A stretch of 7,029 nucleotides of DNA from Bacteroidota bacterium (GTDB lineage Bacteria; Bacteroidota; Bacteroidia; Chitinophagales; Saprospiraceae): contig QQUB01000371.1 of NCBI GenBank assembly GCA_008501835.1, positions 1 through 7,029 of the forward strand, in the 5' to 3' direction. The number at the start of each line of letters is the position of its first letter. The stretch's first letter is position 1. The notes beneath the pieces were generated by a model, which was not told the origin of the DNA, ran no database searches, and saw nothing but the letters and a program-made list of their open reading frames with translations. The translations under genes were made by a program, and so were the position numbers. Shown here piece after piece: positions 1-6,933 of this stretch.

Positions 1-927
1 TTGGATCAACATTTGTGTCAGGCGTTTCGCCAGAAAAGCAGGCATTTCGTCATTGAGCTTCCTCCCGCTGGTAATCATATGCGGGGTATAACCGATCTGA
101 TTGGCCTTGTACAACAAATAATATGGGTCGACACCAATGCAATGTCCACCGACCAAACTCGGGGTAAAGTTAATAAAGTTCCATTTGGTTCCGGCAGCTT
201 CCAATACTTCTTTTGTATCGATGTTGAGCTTATCAAATATCACCGACAATTCATTCATAAAGGCAATGTTGATATCTCTTTGAGTATTTTCAATGACTTT
301 AGCCGCTTCTGCCACCTTTATGGCACCTGCTTTGTAAATGCCGGCCTGAATCACTTCTCCATAAACATCTGCTATGACATCCACTGATTCCTGATCACTT
401 CCCGAAACTATCTTCAGAATTTTTTCTACGGTATGTTCTTTATCACCGGGATTAATCCGCTCAGGAGAATAACCAACCTTAAAATCTCTTCCTTCCTTCA
501 GGCCTGAAGTTTTTTCAAGTATAGGCACACAATCCTCTTCAGTACACCCTGGGTACACCGTAGATTCATAGATAACGTAATCTCCAGGTTTCAAAACTTT
601 TCCGACAGTTTCGGAAGCTTTGAAGACCGGAGTAAGATTTGGTGTATTATGTTTATTAACTGGTGTAGGAACAGCAATGACATGAAATTGTGCGCTGTTC
701 AAGGCGGCAGGATCTGCAGTGAATAGAATATCTTTATCAACAAAGGCATCTCCCTCCAGCTCATTAGAAGGGTCAACACCCTGCTTCATCATTTCTACCC
801 GGGATTCATTGATATCAAAGCCAACAACACTAAATTTTTTGGCAAATTCAAGCGCTAATGGTAATCCAACATAGCCTAAACCGATCACAGATATCTTGTA
901 ATCTTTATCCTTAAGTTTTTGGAACAT
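1..927 (-). CDS. wbpA: UDP-N-acetylglucosamine 6-dehydrogenase (WbpA/TviB type), 3' end cut by window edge
   Basis: This is a nucleotide-sugar dehydrogenase. Family members oxidise C6 of UDP-GlcNAc (or UDP-GalNAc) to the uronic acid with two NAD+, in the cytoplasm, for O-antigen or capsule precursors. The visible 309 residues begin with a Rossmann fold: GLGYVG at 16-21 and the acidic residue D38 ending strand beta-2. These are followed by VPTPVN, the YESTVYPGCTEE stretch, and the EAAKVIENTQRDINIA helix with the conserved lysine. The catalytic-cysteine motif is GGHCIGVDPYY, with C263. Relatives are about 420-430 residues, so roughly the last 110-120 residues, the UDP-binding domain, lie beyond position 1. 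The ATG at 925-927 starts 3 bases after the stop of the upstream wbpD-like gene, so the two are probably co-transcribed and translationally coupled. Motifs place it in the GlcNAc/GalNAc dehydrogenase branch; the exact substrate is inferred from neighbours, and a TviB-like role is the alternative. Confidence 0.9.
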   Translation of the reverse strand, partial: MFQKLKDKDYKISVIGLGYVGLPLALEFAKKFSVVGFDINESRVEMMKQGVDPSNELEGDAFVDKDILFTADPAALNSAQFHVIAVPTPVNKHNTPNLTPVFKASETVGKVLKPGDYVIYESTVYPGCTEEDCVPILEKTSGLKEGRDFKVGYSPERINPGDKEHTVEKILKIVSGSDQESVDVIADVYGEVIQAGIYKAGAIKVAEAAKVIENTQRDINIAFMNELSVIFDKLNIDTKEVLEAAGTKWNFINFTPSLVGGHCIGVDPYYLLYKANQIGYTPHMITSGRKLNDEMPAFLAKRLTQMLIQ

Positions 928-930
928 AAT

Positions 931-1509
931 TTAATCTTTTTCTACCTTATTTCCCCGCTTAATGTATCTGTCTCCTGCCTCCGGACAAAAGGCTATTCCT
1001 TTTTTGTCAAATTCAAGCCGATGACCATATTCACTCATCCAACCGGATTGTCTTGCAGGGTTTCCTACCATCAGGGCATATTCCGGAACATCCTTGGTTA
1101 CAACAGCACCAGCTCCTATAAAAGCGAAAGCCCCAATTTCAACCCCACAGATAATGGTTGCATTTGCTCCTACCGTAACACCTCTTCCAAGAATAGTCGT
1201 TTGATACTCCCCTTGCCTGTTTACTGCACTTCTTGGATTGATCACATTGGTAAAAACCATTGAAGGACCTAAAAAGACATCGTCTCCGCAAATCACCCCG
1301 GAATATATAGATACATTATTCTGAACTTTCACATTATTGCCTAAAATAACTTTTGAGGCAATAAATACATTTTGGCCAAAATTGCACGACTCCCCTACCT
1401 TAGCTCCCGTCATAATATGACAGAAATGCCAGATTTTGGTTCCGGCACCTATTTCTGCTCCATCATCCACAATTGAAGACGGGTGGCAAAAGTAGTTTTT
1501 TTCGGCCAT
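931..1509 (-). CDS. wbpD: UDP-sugar 3-N-acetyltransferase, left-handed beta-helix (WbpD type)
   Basis: A 192-residue acyltransferase whose hexapeptide repeats form a left-handed beta-helix. In the Wbp pathway the enzyme acetylates the 3-amino group of UDP-GlcNAc(3NH2)A using acetyl-CoA, giving UDP-2,3-diacetamido-2,3-dideoxy-glucuronic acid. Visible hallmarks are repeated [IV]G-type hexapeptides from about residue 15 to 135, the IWHFCHI segment near 26-32, the family motif VFTNVINPRSAVNR in the middle, VGNPAR near the end of the coil, and a short C-terminal tail containing FCPE. Length matches WbpD-type enzymes, about 190 residues. I start it at the ATG at 1507-1509; a longer reading from TTG at 1518 would add three residues but is less likely. 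It lies 32 bases after the wbpE-like gene and 3 bases before the wbpA-like gene. Acetyl is the expected donor group; another acyl group cannot be ruled out from sequence alone. Confidence 0.86.
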   Translation of the reverse strand: MAEKNYFCHPSSIVDDGAEIGAGTKIWHFCHIMTGAKVGESCNFGQNVFIASKVILGNNVKVQNNVSIYSGVICGDDVFLGPSMVFTNVINPRSAVNRQGEYQTTILGRGVTVGANATIICGVEIGAFAFIGAGAVVTKDVPEYALMVGNPARQSGWMSEYGHRLEFDKKGIAFCPEAGDRYIKRGNKVEKD

Positions 1510-1541
1510 TACTTTCAATTTTATTGCGTCACCAATATTAC

Positions 1542-2672
1542 TTATTCAAAAAAAGACAAAACTGCCTTTGTAATGAATTGAAGTATTTCCTCATTCATTT
1601 CAGTATGCACAGGTAATGAAAGTACTTCTTTGCAAAGTTTATCCGTAACTTCCAGAAAATCAATGCCTCCTGAAAATTCTCCCCGATAAGCTTCCTGCTC
1701 GTAAAGTGGTACAGGATAATATATCATACTAGGCACTCCTTTTTCTCTCAAATATTCCTGCAATTTATCCCTCCGGCCATTTTTCACCAATAAAGTGTAC
1801 TGGTGGAATACATGGGAAGAGTTATGCTGTCTAGCCGGAATTTCGAGGTTCTCCACCGCTCCAAATGCTTTATCATAAAAATCTGCTGCCTGCTGCCTGG
1901 CCTGAGCATAAGCATCCAGGTGAGATAATTTAATATCCAATATAGCTGCCTGGATGGAATCCAACCTAGAGTTTACCCCGATCATATCGTGATAATATCT
2001 CCTGACCTGCCCATGGTTAGCCACCATTCTCAACTTAGCGGCCAGTTCATCATCATTGGTAGAAATAGCTCCACCGTCACCATAAGCTCCTAAGTTCTTT
2101 GAAGGATAAAACGATGTACATCCAATATGTCCAATGGTTCCTGTTTTTTTAACGGTTCCGTCAGAAAACGTATAATCTGCTCCAATAGCCTGAGCGTTAT
2201 CTTCAACAACATAAAGGTTATGCTTTTCGGCTACAGCCATAATGGGCTCCATATCACAACTTTGTCCAAAAAGATGTACAGGGACTATGGCTTTTGTTTT
2301 AGGTGTAATTGCAGCTTCTACTATTTCTGCAGTGACATTAAAGGTTCCGGGATCGACATCTACCATTTTGGGGATCAACCTCAACAAAGCGATGACCTCT
2401 GCAGTCGCTACATAAGTGAAAGCCGGAACAATAACTTCGTCCCCAGGTTCAAGTCCCAGGGCCATTAAGGCGATTTGCAGAGCATCAGTACCGTTTGCAC
2501 AGGGAATTACATGTTTAGCCCCCAGGTACTCCTCCAAATTAGTCTGAAAAGACTTGACAGCAGGTCCATTAATAAAGGCTCCTGATTCAATTACCTCGAG
2601 TACAGCCTTGTTCACTTCAGGTTTAATCTTTTGATATTGGCCTCTAACGTCAACCATTTGAATATTATCCAT
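1542..2672 (-). CDS. wbpE: PLP-dependent nucleotide-sugar aminotransferase (DegT/DnrJ/EryC1 family, WbpE type)
   Basis: A 376-residue fold-type I aminotransferase. WbpE-type enzymes transfer an amino group from glutamate to the 3-keto group of UDP-3-keto-GlcNAcA, releasing 2-oxoglutarate. The sequence shows the phosphate-binding GTDAL at 61-65, the PAFTYVATAE segment near 83-92, VEDNAQA at 156-162 with D158 expected to pair with the pyridine nitrogen of PLP, and SFYPSKNLGAYGDGGA with the Schiff-base lysine at K192. NSRLDSIQAAIL and a C-terminal YYPVPLYEQ segment are also typical of the family. It follows lhgO by 41 AT-rich bases with no clear promoter element between them, and precedes the wbpD-like gene by 32 bases. 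Family membership is certain. The WbpE role rests on the adjacent WbpA- and WbpD-like enzymes, since other sugar 3- or 4-aminotransferases share these motifs. Confidence 0.88.
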   Translation of the reverse strand: MDNIQMVDVRGQYQKIKPEVNKAVLEVIESGAFINGPAVKSFQTNLEEYLGAKHVIPCANGTDALQIALMALGLEPGDEVIVPAFTYVATAEVIALLRLIPKMVDVDPGTFNVTAEIVEAAITPKTKAIVPVHLFGQSCDMEPIMAVAEKHNLYVVEDNAQAIGADYTFSDGTVKKTGTIGHIGCTSFYPSKNLGAYGDGGAISTNDDELAAKLRMVANHGQVRRYYHDMIGVNSRLDSIQAAILDIKLSHLDAYAQARQQAADFYDKAFGAVENLEIPARQHNSSHVFHQYTLLVKNGRRDKLQEYLREKGVPSMIYYPVPLYEQEAYRGEFSGGIDFLEVTDKLCKEVLSLPVHTEMNEEILQFITKAVLSFFE

Positions 2673-2713
2673 GAAAAAACTTTTCTTTTTATTGAATTAT
2701 AATATACTTTTAA

Positions 2714-3925
2714 TCAAGCCATTGCATACTTTTCAATAGCTTTCTGAGCAATTGTATTTCCAATTGACAAGGATGCGGTTGCTGCCGGGGATGGAGCATT
2801 ACATAAATGGATGGCACCCGCCGTTTCAAATATCCTGAAATCATCTATCAGGTTCCCGTCCTTATCACATGCCATAGCTCTGACACCAGCATTTCCTCTT
2901 TCCAGGTCATCATAACCTACGTCCGGAATTAAGTGTTGCAGGGCTTTGACAAACGCCCTCTTGGAAAAAGACCTGTATATTTCCCCTAAACCGAACTTCC
3001 AGTTTTCTTTAACAATTTTATGAAACCCTTTGAAAGCCAGTACCTCCCATAATTCCCCAAAATGAATATCCCAACGACTGTATCCTTCCCTTTTGAATGC
3101 GAGGACAGCACTTGGTCCGGCTTCTATGCCTCCCTCTATCATGCGTGTGTAATGAACACCAAGAAATGGAAATGCAGGATTAGGAACAGGGTATATCAAA
3201 TTATTAACCAGGTGCTGTTTTTCTTTTTTCAGATCATAATACTCTCCCCTAAAAGGGATGATCTTTAAACCTGTATCAATCCCACTCATGGAGGCGAGCT
3301 TATCCGAATACAATCCCGCACAACTTATTATCAGATTGGCTGAAAAATCTCCTTTGGAAGTTCGTACAGTTTGAAGTCCGGGTTCGTGAACCAACCCTAA
3401 AACTTTGGTATTAAAATGTGCGGTACCTCCATTCGTAGTAAATAGTTCAAGGTACTTTTCCGCAACCTGTTTGTAATTTACAATACCAGCCTGTGGCACC
3501 CAAACAGCTTCTACTGCTGCGACGTGCGGTTCAATTTCCTTCGTTTCCTGCGCTGAAATCTTTCTGACCCCGGTTAACCCGTTTTGAAGGCCGCGCTTTA
3601 AAACTTTATCGAGAAATGGTCTTTCATTTTCCTGAGTGGCTACTATAACCTTCCCGCAAATTTCATGATCAATATCATATTTTTCGCAGAAAGTTAATAA
3701 CATATCGTATCCCTTACGGCAGTTAACAGCCTTTTCACTTCCCGGCATATAATAAATGCCGGAATGAATAACACCACTGTTATGTCCAGTTTGATGAAGA
3801 GAAGGGCCGGATTCCTTTTCGAGGATACCAATACGGAGATCAGGACGTTGTTGGTTAATTTGGTAGGCTGTAGATAATCCAACAATACCGGCTCCTATTA
3901 CCAGGATATCAAAACTATTGTCCAT
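2714..3925 (-). CDS. lhgO: L-2-hydroxyglutarate oxidase (LhgO/YgaF family), FAD-dependent
   Basis: A 403-residue FAD-dependent oxidoreductase of the DAO superfamily. Family members oxidise L-2-hydroxyglutarate to 2-oxoglutarate and, in E. coli, pass electrons to the membrane quinone pool. Motifs are the N-terminal dinucleotide-binding GAGIVG at 11-16, the acidic E36 that contacts the FAD ribose, HQTGHNSGVIHSGIYY at 44-59, which is characteristic of LhgO/L2HGDH proteins, a central FRGEYYDL segment, HYTRMIEGGIEAGPSAVLAF, and the C-terminal APSPAATASLSIG flavin-site motif. Length agrees with bacterial LhgO, about 400 residues. No signal peptide is visible. It is the first gene of the minus-strand unit and has its own -7 element just upstream. 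Its place beside sugar-nucleotide genes is unusual for a stand-alone metabolite-repair enzyme, and suggests it removes 2-hydroxyglutarate formed by a WbpB-type step. A related 2-hydroxyacid substrate is possible. Confidence 0.9.
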   Translation of the reverse strand: MDNSFDILVIGAGIVGLSTAYQINQQRPDLRIGILEKESGPSLHQTGHNSGVIHSGIYYMPGSEKAVNCRKGYDMLLTFCEKYDIDHEICGKVIVATQENERPFLDKVLKRGLQNGLTGVRKISAQETKEIEPHVAAVEAVWVPQAGIVNYKQVAEKYLELFTTNGGTAHFNTKVLGLVHEPGLQTVRTSKGDFSANLIISCAGLYSDKLASMSGIDTGLKIIPFRGEYYDLKKEKQHLVNNLIYPVPNPAFPFLGVHYTRMIEGGIEAGPSAVLAFKREGYSRWDIHFGELWEVLAFKGFHKIVKENWKFGLGEIYRSFSKRAFVKALQHLIPDVGYDDLERGNAGVRAMACDKDGNLIDDFRIFETAGAIHLCNAPSPAATASLSIGNTIAQKAIEKYAMA

Positions 3926-3947
3926 TCTCTCAAATTAGATTATGGCA

Positions 3948-3955
3948 CAAAGGTA
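3948..3955 (-). promoter_or_regulatory. Candidate Bacteroidota -7 promoter element for the lhgO-wbpE-wbpD-wbpA unit
   Basis: Reading the minus strand, TACCTTTG matches the Bacteroidota consensus TAnnTTTG exactly and is followed by TGCC. It ends 22 bases before the lhgO ATG, so transcription would begin about 15-17 bases upstream of the start codon. I find no clear TTG/TTTG -33 element at the usual distance; that region is a T-rich tract. The element gives the unit its own promoter, separate from the lipoprotein gene upstream. Confidence 0.65.
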
Positions 3956-4063
3956 CGTTTTTATCTTGTTAAGGGTAAAAAAAACAAAGGTTAATTAAGC
4001 TTGCAGCATCCTAAGAGGAAGGAACACACAATGCCTTGACTATCAATGTCTAAAGCAATTTAA

Positions 4064-4861
4064 TTAATAAGTCCCTCCTTTGTCGTCAAACATTTTTATC
4101 GAAACCTCGGGATAAGTGGATTCGAGGTCCTCCACAAGTCCTTTCATGTATGCCCAATCCCCGTCATAATTCATGATAAACGGAGAAATAAAATTAGCCT
4201 GAACTACATTACTGATCTCAATTCCGGGGTCTGAGTTGTTGATGGTGAAAAAACCATAATATCCATGTTCTAAAGCAGGTACCATTCCATAGAATCTAAT
4301 CTGATCAAGAATGGATTCAGCATCAGGTTGCTGGTTAACGTCATTATATGCAACATAACCCCAAAGGGTATTTTCAGGGACTCTGAATACTTCTTTATGA
4401 AGTAAAATTACTCCTTCTTCTGTTTCCAGCTCAAGCAAATAACGGTTATCCTCGACCACCAGGGTTCCATTATTTTTTACGGTATTTCTCAAATCAAAAT
4501 GGAAGAGATAGAACCCTGAAGCAAGTTCCCCGGCAGTAACATCGGCAGTGGAAGGAGCGATCCCGGGAATACAATCATCCGGGATAACCACTTCATTCAA
4601 CAAAACAGTTAAACGGTTCCCAATATGTGAATAATCAAAATCAATAGTTCCATTGAGGCATTCACTGTCTTCAATGGTACGCACTTTAAATTCGGTGATC
4701 CTGGATTCTGGTCCCAGGTCTTCTGCAATATCCAGATAGAACTCCTTTTTTATATTGGAGACAATTATTGGATCACCTAATTTATCATCTTTACAGGAAG
4801 TGCAAACCCCTAGGATATACAACGCCCCCGTGACAAACATCAAACTTTTGAATTCACGCAT
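4064..4861 (-). CDS. Predicted surface-exposed lipoprotein of unknown function
   Basis: I do not recognise this 265-residue protein. Residues 1-22 look like a lipoprotein signal peptide: MREFK, a hydrophobic stretch, then VCTSC with C23 as the expected lipidated cysteine. The -3 position is C rather than the usual L, which is atypical but tolerated. C23 is followed by KDDK, similar to the acidic export signals that send Bacteroidota lipoproteins to the outer surface. The mature part appears beta-rich, with many alternating hydrophobic stretches to about residue 165. It has two further cysteines, C68 and C97, that could form a disulphide. An aromatic C-terminal part ends in FDDKGGTY. I use the ATG at 4859-4861 because it leaves a normal short leader after the candidate promoter; a GTG at 4870 would add three residues. 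It is followed by 138 bases before lhgO, which has its own promoter element, so membership in that unit is doubtful. Confidence 0.75.
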   Translation of the reverse strand: MREFKSLMFVTGALYILGVCTSCKDDKLGDPIIVSNIKKEFYLDIAEDLGPESRITEFKVRTIEDSECLNGTIDFDYSHIGNRLTVLLNEVVIPDDCIPGIAPSTADVTAGELASGFYLFHFDLRNTVKNNGTLVVEDNRYLLELETEEGVILLHKEVFRVPENTLWGYVAYNDVNQQPDAESILDQIRFYGMVPALEHGYYGFFTINNSDPGIEISNVVQANFISPFIMNYDGDWAYMKGLVEDLESTYPEVSIKMFDDKGGTY

Positions 4862-4886
4862 CAACTTCACCGAAATTTTCCGGGTT

Positions 4887-4894
4887 CAAAAATA
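4887..4894 (-). promoter_or_regulatory. Candidate -7 promoter element for the lipoprotein gene
   Basis: On the minus strand TATTTTTG fits TAnnTTTG and ends 25 bases before the preferred ATG, giving a leader of roughly 18-20 bases. A TTG lies 15 bases upstream, somewhat closer than the typical -33 spacing. The surroundings are AT-rich, so a chance match is more likely here than for the lhgO element. Confidence 0.45.
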
Positions 4895-5122
4895 TATTCA
4901 AGAAAAAAGCAAGATAATCCTTAATCAACAAATTGCGCCAAAAAAAAGGCAAGAAAACATGCTTTTATAGATGAAACGCCCTCCTTTAAAAAACGCTGCC
5001 ATTCTGATGATTTTTTTGAATTTTTTCTGAGAAATTACCTGCCAGGGTTATGTGGGGATATGTTTTCTTTTCGGATTACAGAAATTCTTAGCTGCAATAG
5101 ACAAGAAATGCCAATCAAAACA

Positions 5123-5130
5123 TATCTTTG
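5123..5130 (+). promoter_or_regulatory. Candidate -7 promoter element for lepA, almost abutting the start codon
   Basis: TATCTTTG matches TAnnTTTG exactly and is followed by CCCTCT and then the lepA ATG at 5137. Transcription usually begins several bases after the final G of this element, which would put the 5' end at or within a few bases of the AUG. No TTG -33 element is visible 17-23 bases upstream. The match overlaps a possible TTG start at 5128 and argues against translation starting there. Confidence 0.6.
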
Positions 5131-5136
5131 CCCTCT

Positions 5137-6933
5137 ATGGAAATTAAGAAGATTAGAAATTTTTGCGTTATTGCGCATATTGACCACGGGAAGAGTACTC
5201 TTTCAGACCGTTTGCTGGAATTTACCCAGACTATTTCTGAAAGAGACATGAAGGACCAGGCGCTGGATGATATGGACCTGGAACGAGAACGCGGAATTAC
5301 TATAAAAAGTCACGCCATACAATTGTATTATAATCATTCCGATGGCGTTCAATATACTTTTAACCTTATCGACACCCCCGGCCACGTAGATTTTTCTTAT
5401 GAAGTTTCGAGGTCCATTGCTGCTTGTGAAGGAGCTTTGTTGCTGGTAGACGCCTCTCAGGGAATACAGGCACAAACTATTTCAAATCTTTACCTCGCTA
5501 TTGAGCACGATCTTGAAATCATTCCCATCCTAAACAAAGTGGATATGGAGAGTGCCATGGTTGATGAAGTTTCAGAGCAGATCATGGACCTTATTGGTTG
5601 TGATCTGGATGAAATCATACACGCAAGCGGGAAAACAGGATTAGGGGTTAAAGATATAATGGAAGCTATTGTCGATAGAATTCCAGCTCCTGAAGGAGAT
5701 CCTGAAGCTCCCTTTCAGGCACTCGTTTTTGATTCCATGTTCAACCCTTACCGCGGGGTTGTTGCCTATTTTAGAATACTCAATGGTACCATTAAAAAAG
5801 GGCAGAAAATTCGTTTCGTAAATACCGGAAATGAATATGATTCGGATGAGATAGGTGTATTACGGATGTCGCAGGAACCCAAAAAGGAATTATCAGCCGG
5901 TAATGTTGGATATGTGATCACAGGAATAAAGATTTCCAAGGAAATTAAAGTTGGAGATACGATTACAACGGTTGACAATCCATGTGTAGACGCAATCAAA
6001 GGTTTTGAGGATGTAAAACCCATGGTATTTGCCGGGATCTTCCCTATTGACAATGATGATTTTGAAGACTTGAGAGAGAGTCTTGAAAAATTACAGCTGA
6101 ACGATGCATCCTTAGTTTTTGAACCTGAGACGTCTACTGCACTGGGTTTTGGATTTCGTTGCGGATTCCTGGGAATGTTGCATTTAGAGATCATCCAGGA
6201 GCGACTTTCAAGAGAGTTCGACCAGGATGTGATTACCACCATTCCTAACGTATCCTATTTTGCCTACACTAAAAAGGGAGAAAAAATAACGATCCATACT
6301 CCTACTGACCTGCCTGAACCTACTTTAATGGACAGGGTTGAAGAACCATATATCAGTGCCCAGATCATCACCAAGCCAGATTATATCGGAAGTATTATGG
6401 CTTTGTGTATGGAAAAGCGAGGCACCTTGCTCACGCAACATTATCTTACCCAACACAGAGTTGAATTATCGTTTGAGTTACCGTTGGCTGAAATCGTTTT
6501 TGATTTCTACGACAGGCTAAAATCGATTTCAAGGGGTTACGCTTCTTTTGACTACCAGCCAAGTGAATACAAGCCATCGGATCTGGTAAAATTGGATATT
6601 CTGCTCAACGGAGAATCTGTGGATGCCCTATCAGCTTTGGTGCACAGGGATAAAGCTGCTTCTTTCGGACGGCAGATATGTAAAAAACTCAAAGAGTTAC
6701 TGCCTCGCCAACAATTTGTCATCGCTATTCAGGCGGCTATTGGGGCCAAAATTATTGCCAGAGAAACTATATCCGCTATGCGAAAAGATGTAACGGCCAA
6801 ATGTTATGGTGGTGATATTCCCAGAAAGCGTAAATTGCTGGACAAACAGAAAAACGGGAAGAAAAAAATGCGGCAAATCGGTAAAGTTCAGGTTCCTCAG
6901 AACGCATTCCTGGACGTACTCAAACTCGATTAA
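5137..6933 (+). CDS. lepA: Elongation factor 4 (LepA), ribosome-associated translational GTPase
   Basis: A complete 598-residue LepA/EF4, matching the family length (599 in E. coli). It is a cytoplasmic, partly membrane-associated GTPase that acts on the ribosome, with roles in back-translocation and in initiation or 30S biogenesis. GTPase motifs are all present: P-loop AHIDHGKST at 13-21, RERGITI at 50-56, DTPGH at 79-83, NKVD at 133-136, and SGKTG at 164-168 where E. coli has SAKTG. Domain II follows (FNPYRGVVAYFRILNGTIKKG), then the EF-G-like domains with ALGFGFRCGFLGMLHLEIIQERL and RGYASFDY. The LepA-specific C-terminal domain carries CYGGDIPRKRKLLDKQKNGKKKM and ends VPQNAFLDVLKLD. I start at the ATG at 5137; an in-frame TTG at 5128 would add three residues but lies inside the promoter element. 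It is transcribed divergently from the lipoprotein gene, and no lepB or other partner follows in the remaining 96 bases. Confidence 0.98.
   Translation: MEIKKIRNFCVIAHIDHGKSTLSDRLLEFTQTISERDMKDQALDDMDLERERGITIKSHAIQLYYNHSDGVQYTFNLIDTPGHVDFSYEVSRSIAACEGALLLVDASQGIQAQTISNLYLAIEHDLEIIPILNKVDMESAMVDEVSEQIMDLIGCDLDEIIHASGKTGLGVKDIMEAIVDRIPAPEGDPEAPFQALVFDSMFNPYRGVVAYFRILNGTIKKGQKIRFVNTGNEYDSDEIGVLRMSQEPKKELSAGNVGYVITGIKISKEIKVGDTITTVDNPCVDAIKGFEDVKPMVFAGIFPIDNDDFEDLRESLEKLQLNDASLVFEPETSTALGFGFRCGFLGMLHLEIIQERLSREFDQDVITTIPNVSYFAYTKKGEKITIHTPTDLPEPTLMDRVEEPYISAQIITKPDYIGSIMALCMEKRGTLLTQHYLTQHRVELSFELPLAEIVFDFYDRLKSISRGYASFDYQPSEYKPSDLVKLDILLNGESVDALSALVHRDKAASFGRQICKKLKELLPRQQFVIAIQAAIGAKIIARETISAMRKDVTAKCYGGDIPRKRKLLDKQKNGKKKMRQIGKVQVPQNAFLDVLKLD

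Noticed and set aside
1..387. Plus-strand open frame of 128 codons at the left edge
   Set aside because: The minus strand of the same bases encodes the well-conserved C263 motif region of the nucleotide-sugar dehydrogenase; the plus-strand reading is a shadow.
919..1263. Plus-strand open frame of 114 codons opposite the acetyltransferase gene
   Set aside because: It lies wholly on the complementary strand of a clearly recognisable WbpD-type gene and the wbpA start, and its translation has no family features.
3991..4067. Two copies of the palindrome TTAATTAA (3991-3998 and 4060-4067) bracketing the lipoprotein-lhgO gap, with a T-run further along the minus strand
   Set aside because: The copies are AT-only and 61 bases apart, one overlaps the lipoprotein stop codon, and I found no GC-rich stem before the T-run. 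Not convincing as a terminator or an element end.
4978..4987. Minus-strand AAAGGAGGGC resembling a Shine-Dalgarno sequence, before an ATG at 4960
   Set aside because: The spacing of about 19 bases is too long and the frame stops after 11 codons. Seen on the plus strand it resembles the 16S rRNA 3' end, but nothing else of 16S is present.
5766..6242. Minus-strand open frame of 158 codons inside lepA
   Set aside because: It overlaps the conserved domains of LepA and has no recognisable motif; a chance antisense frame.
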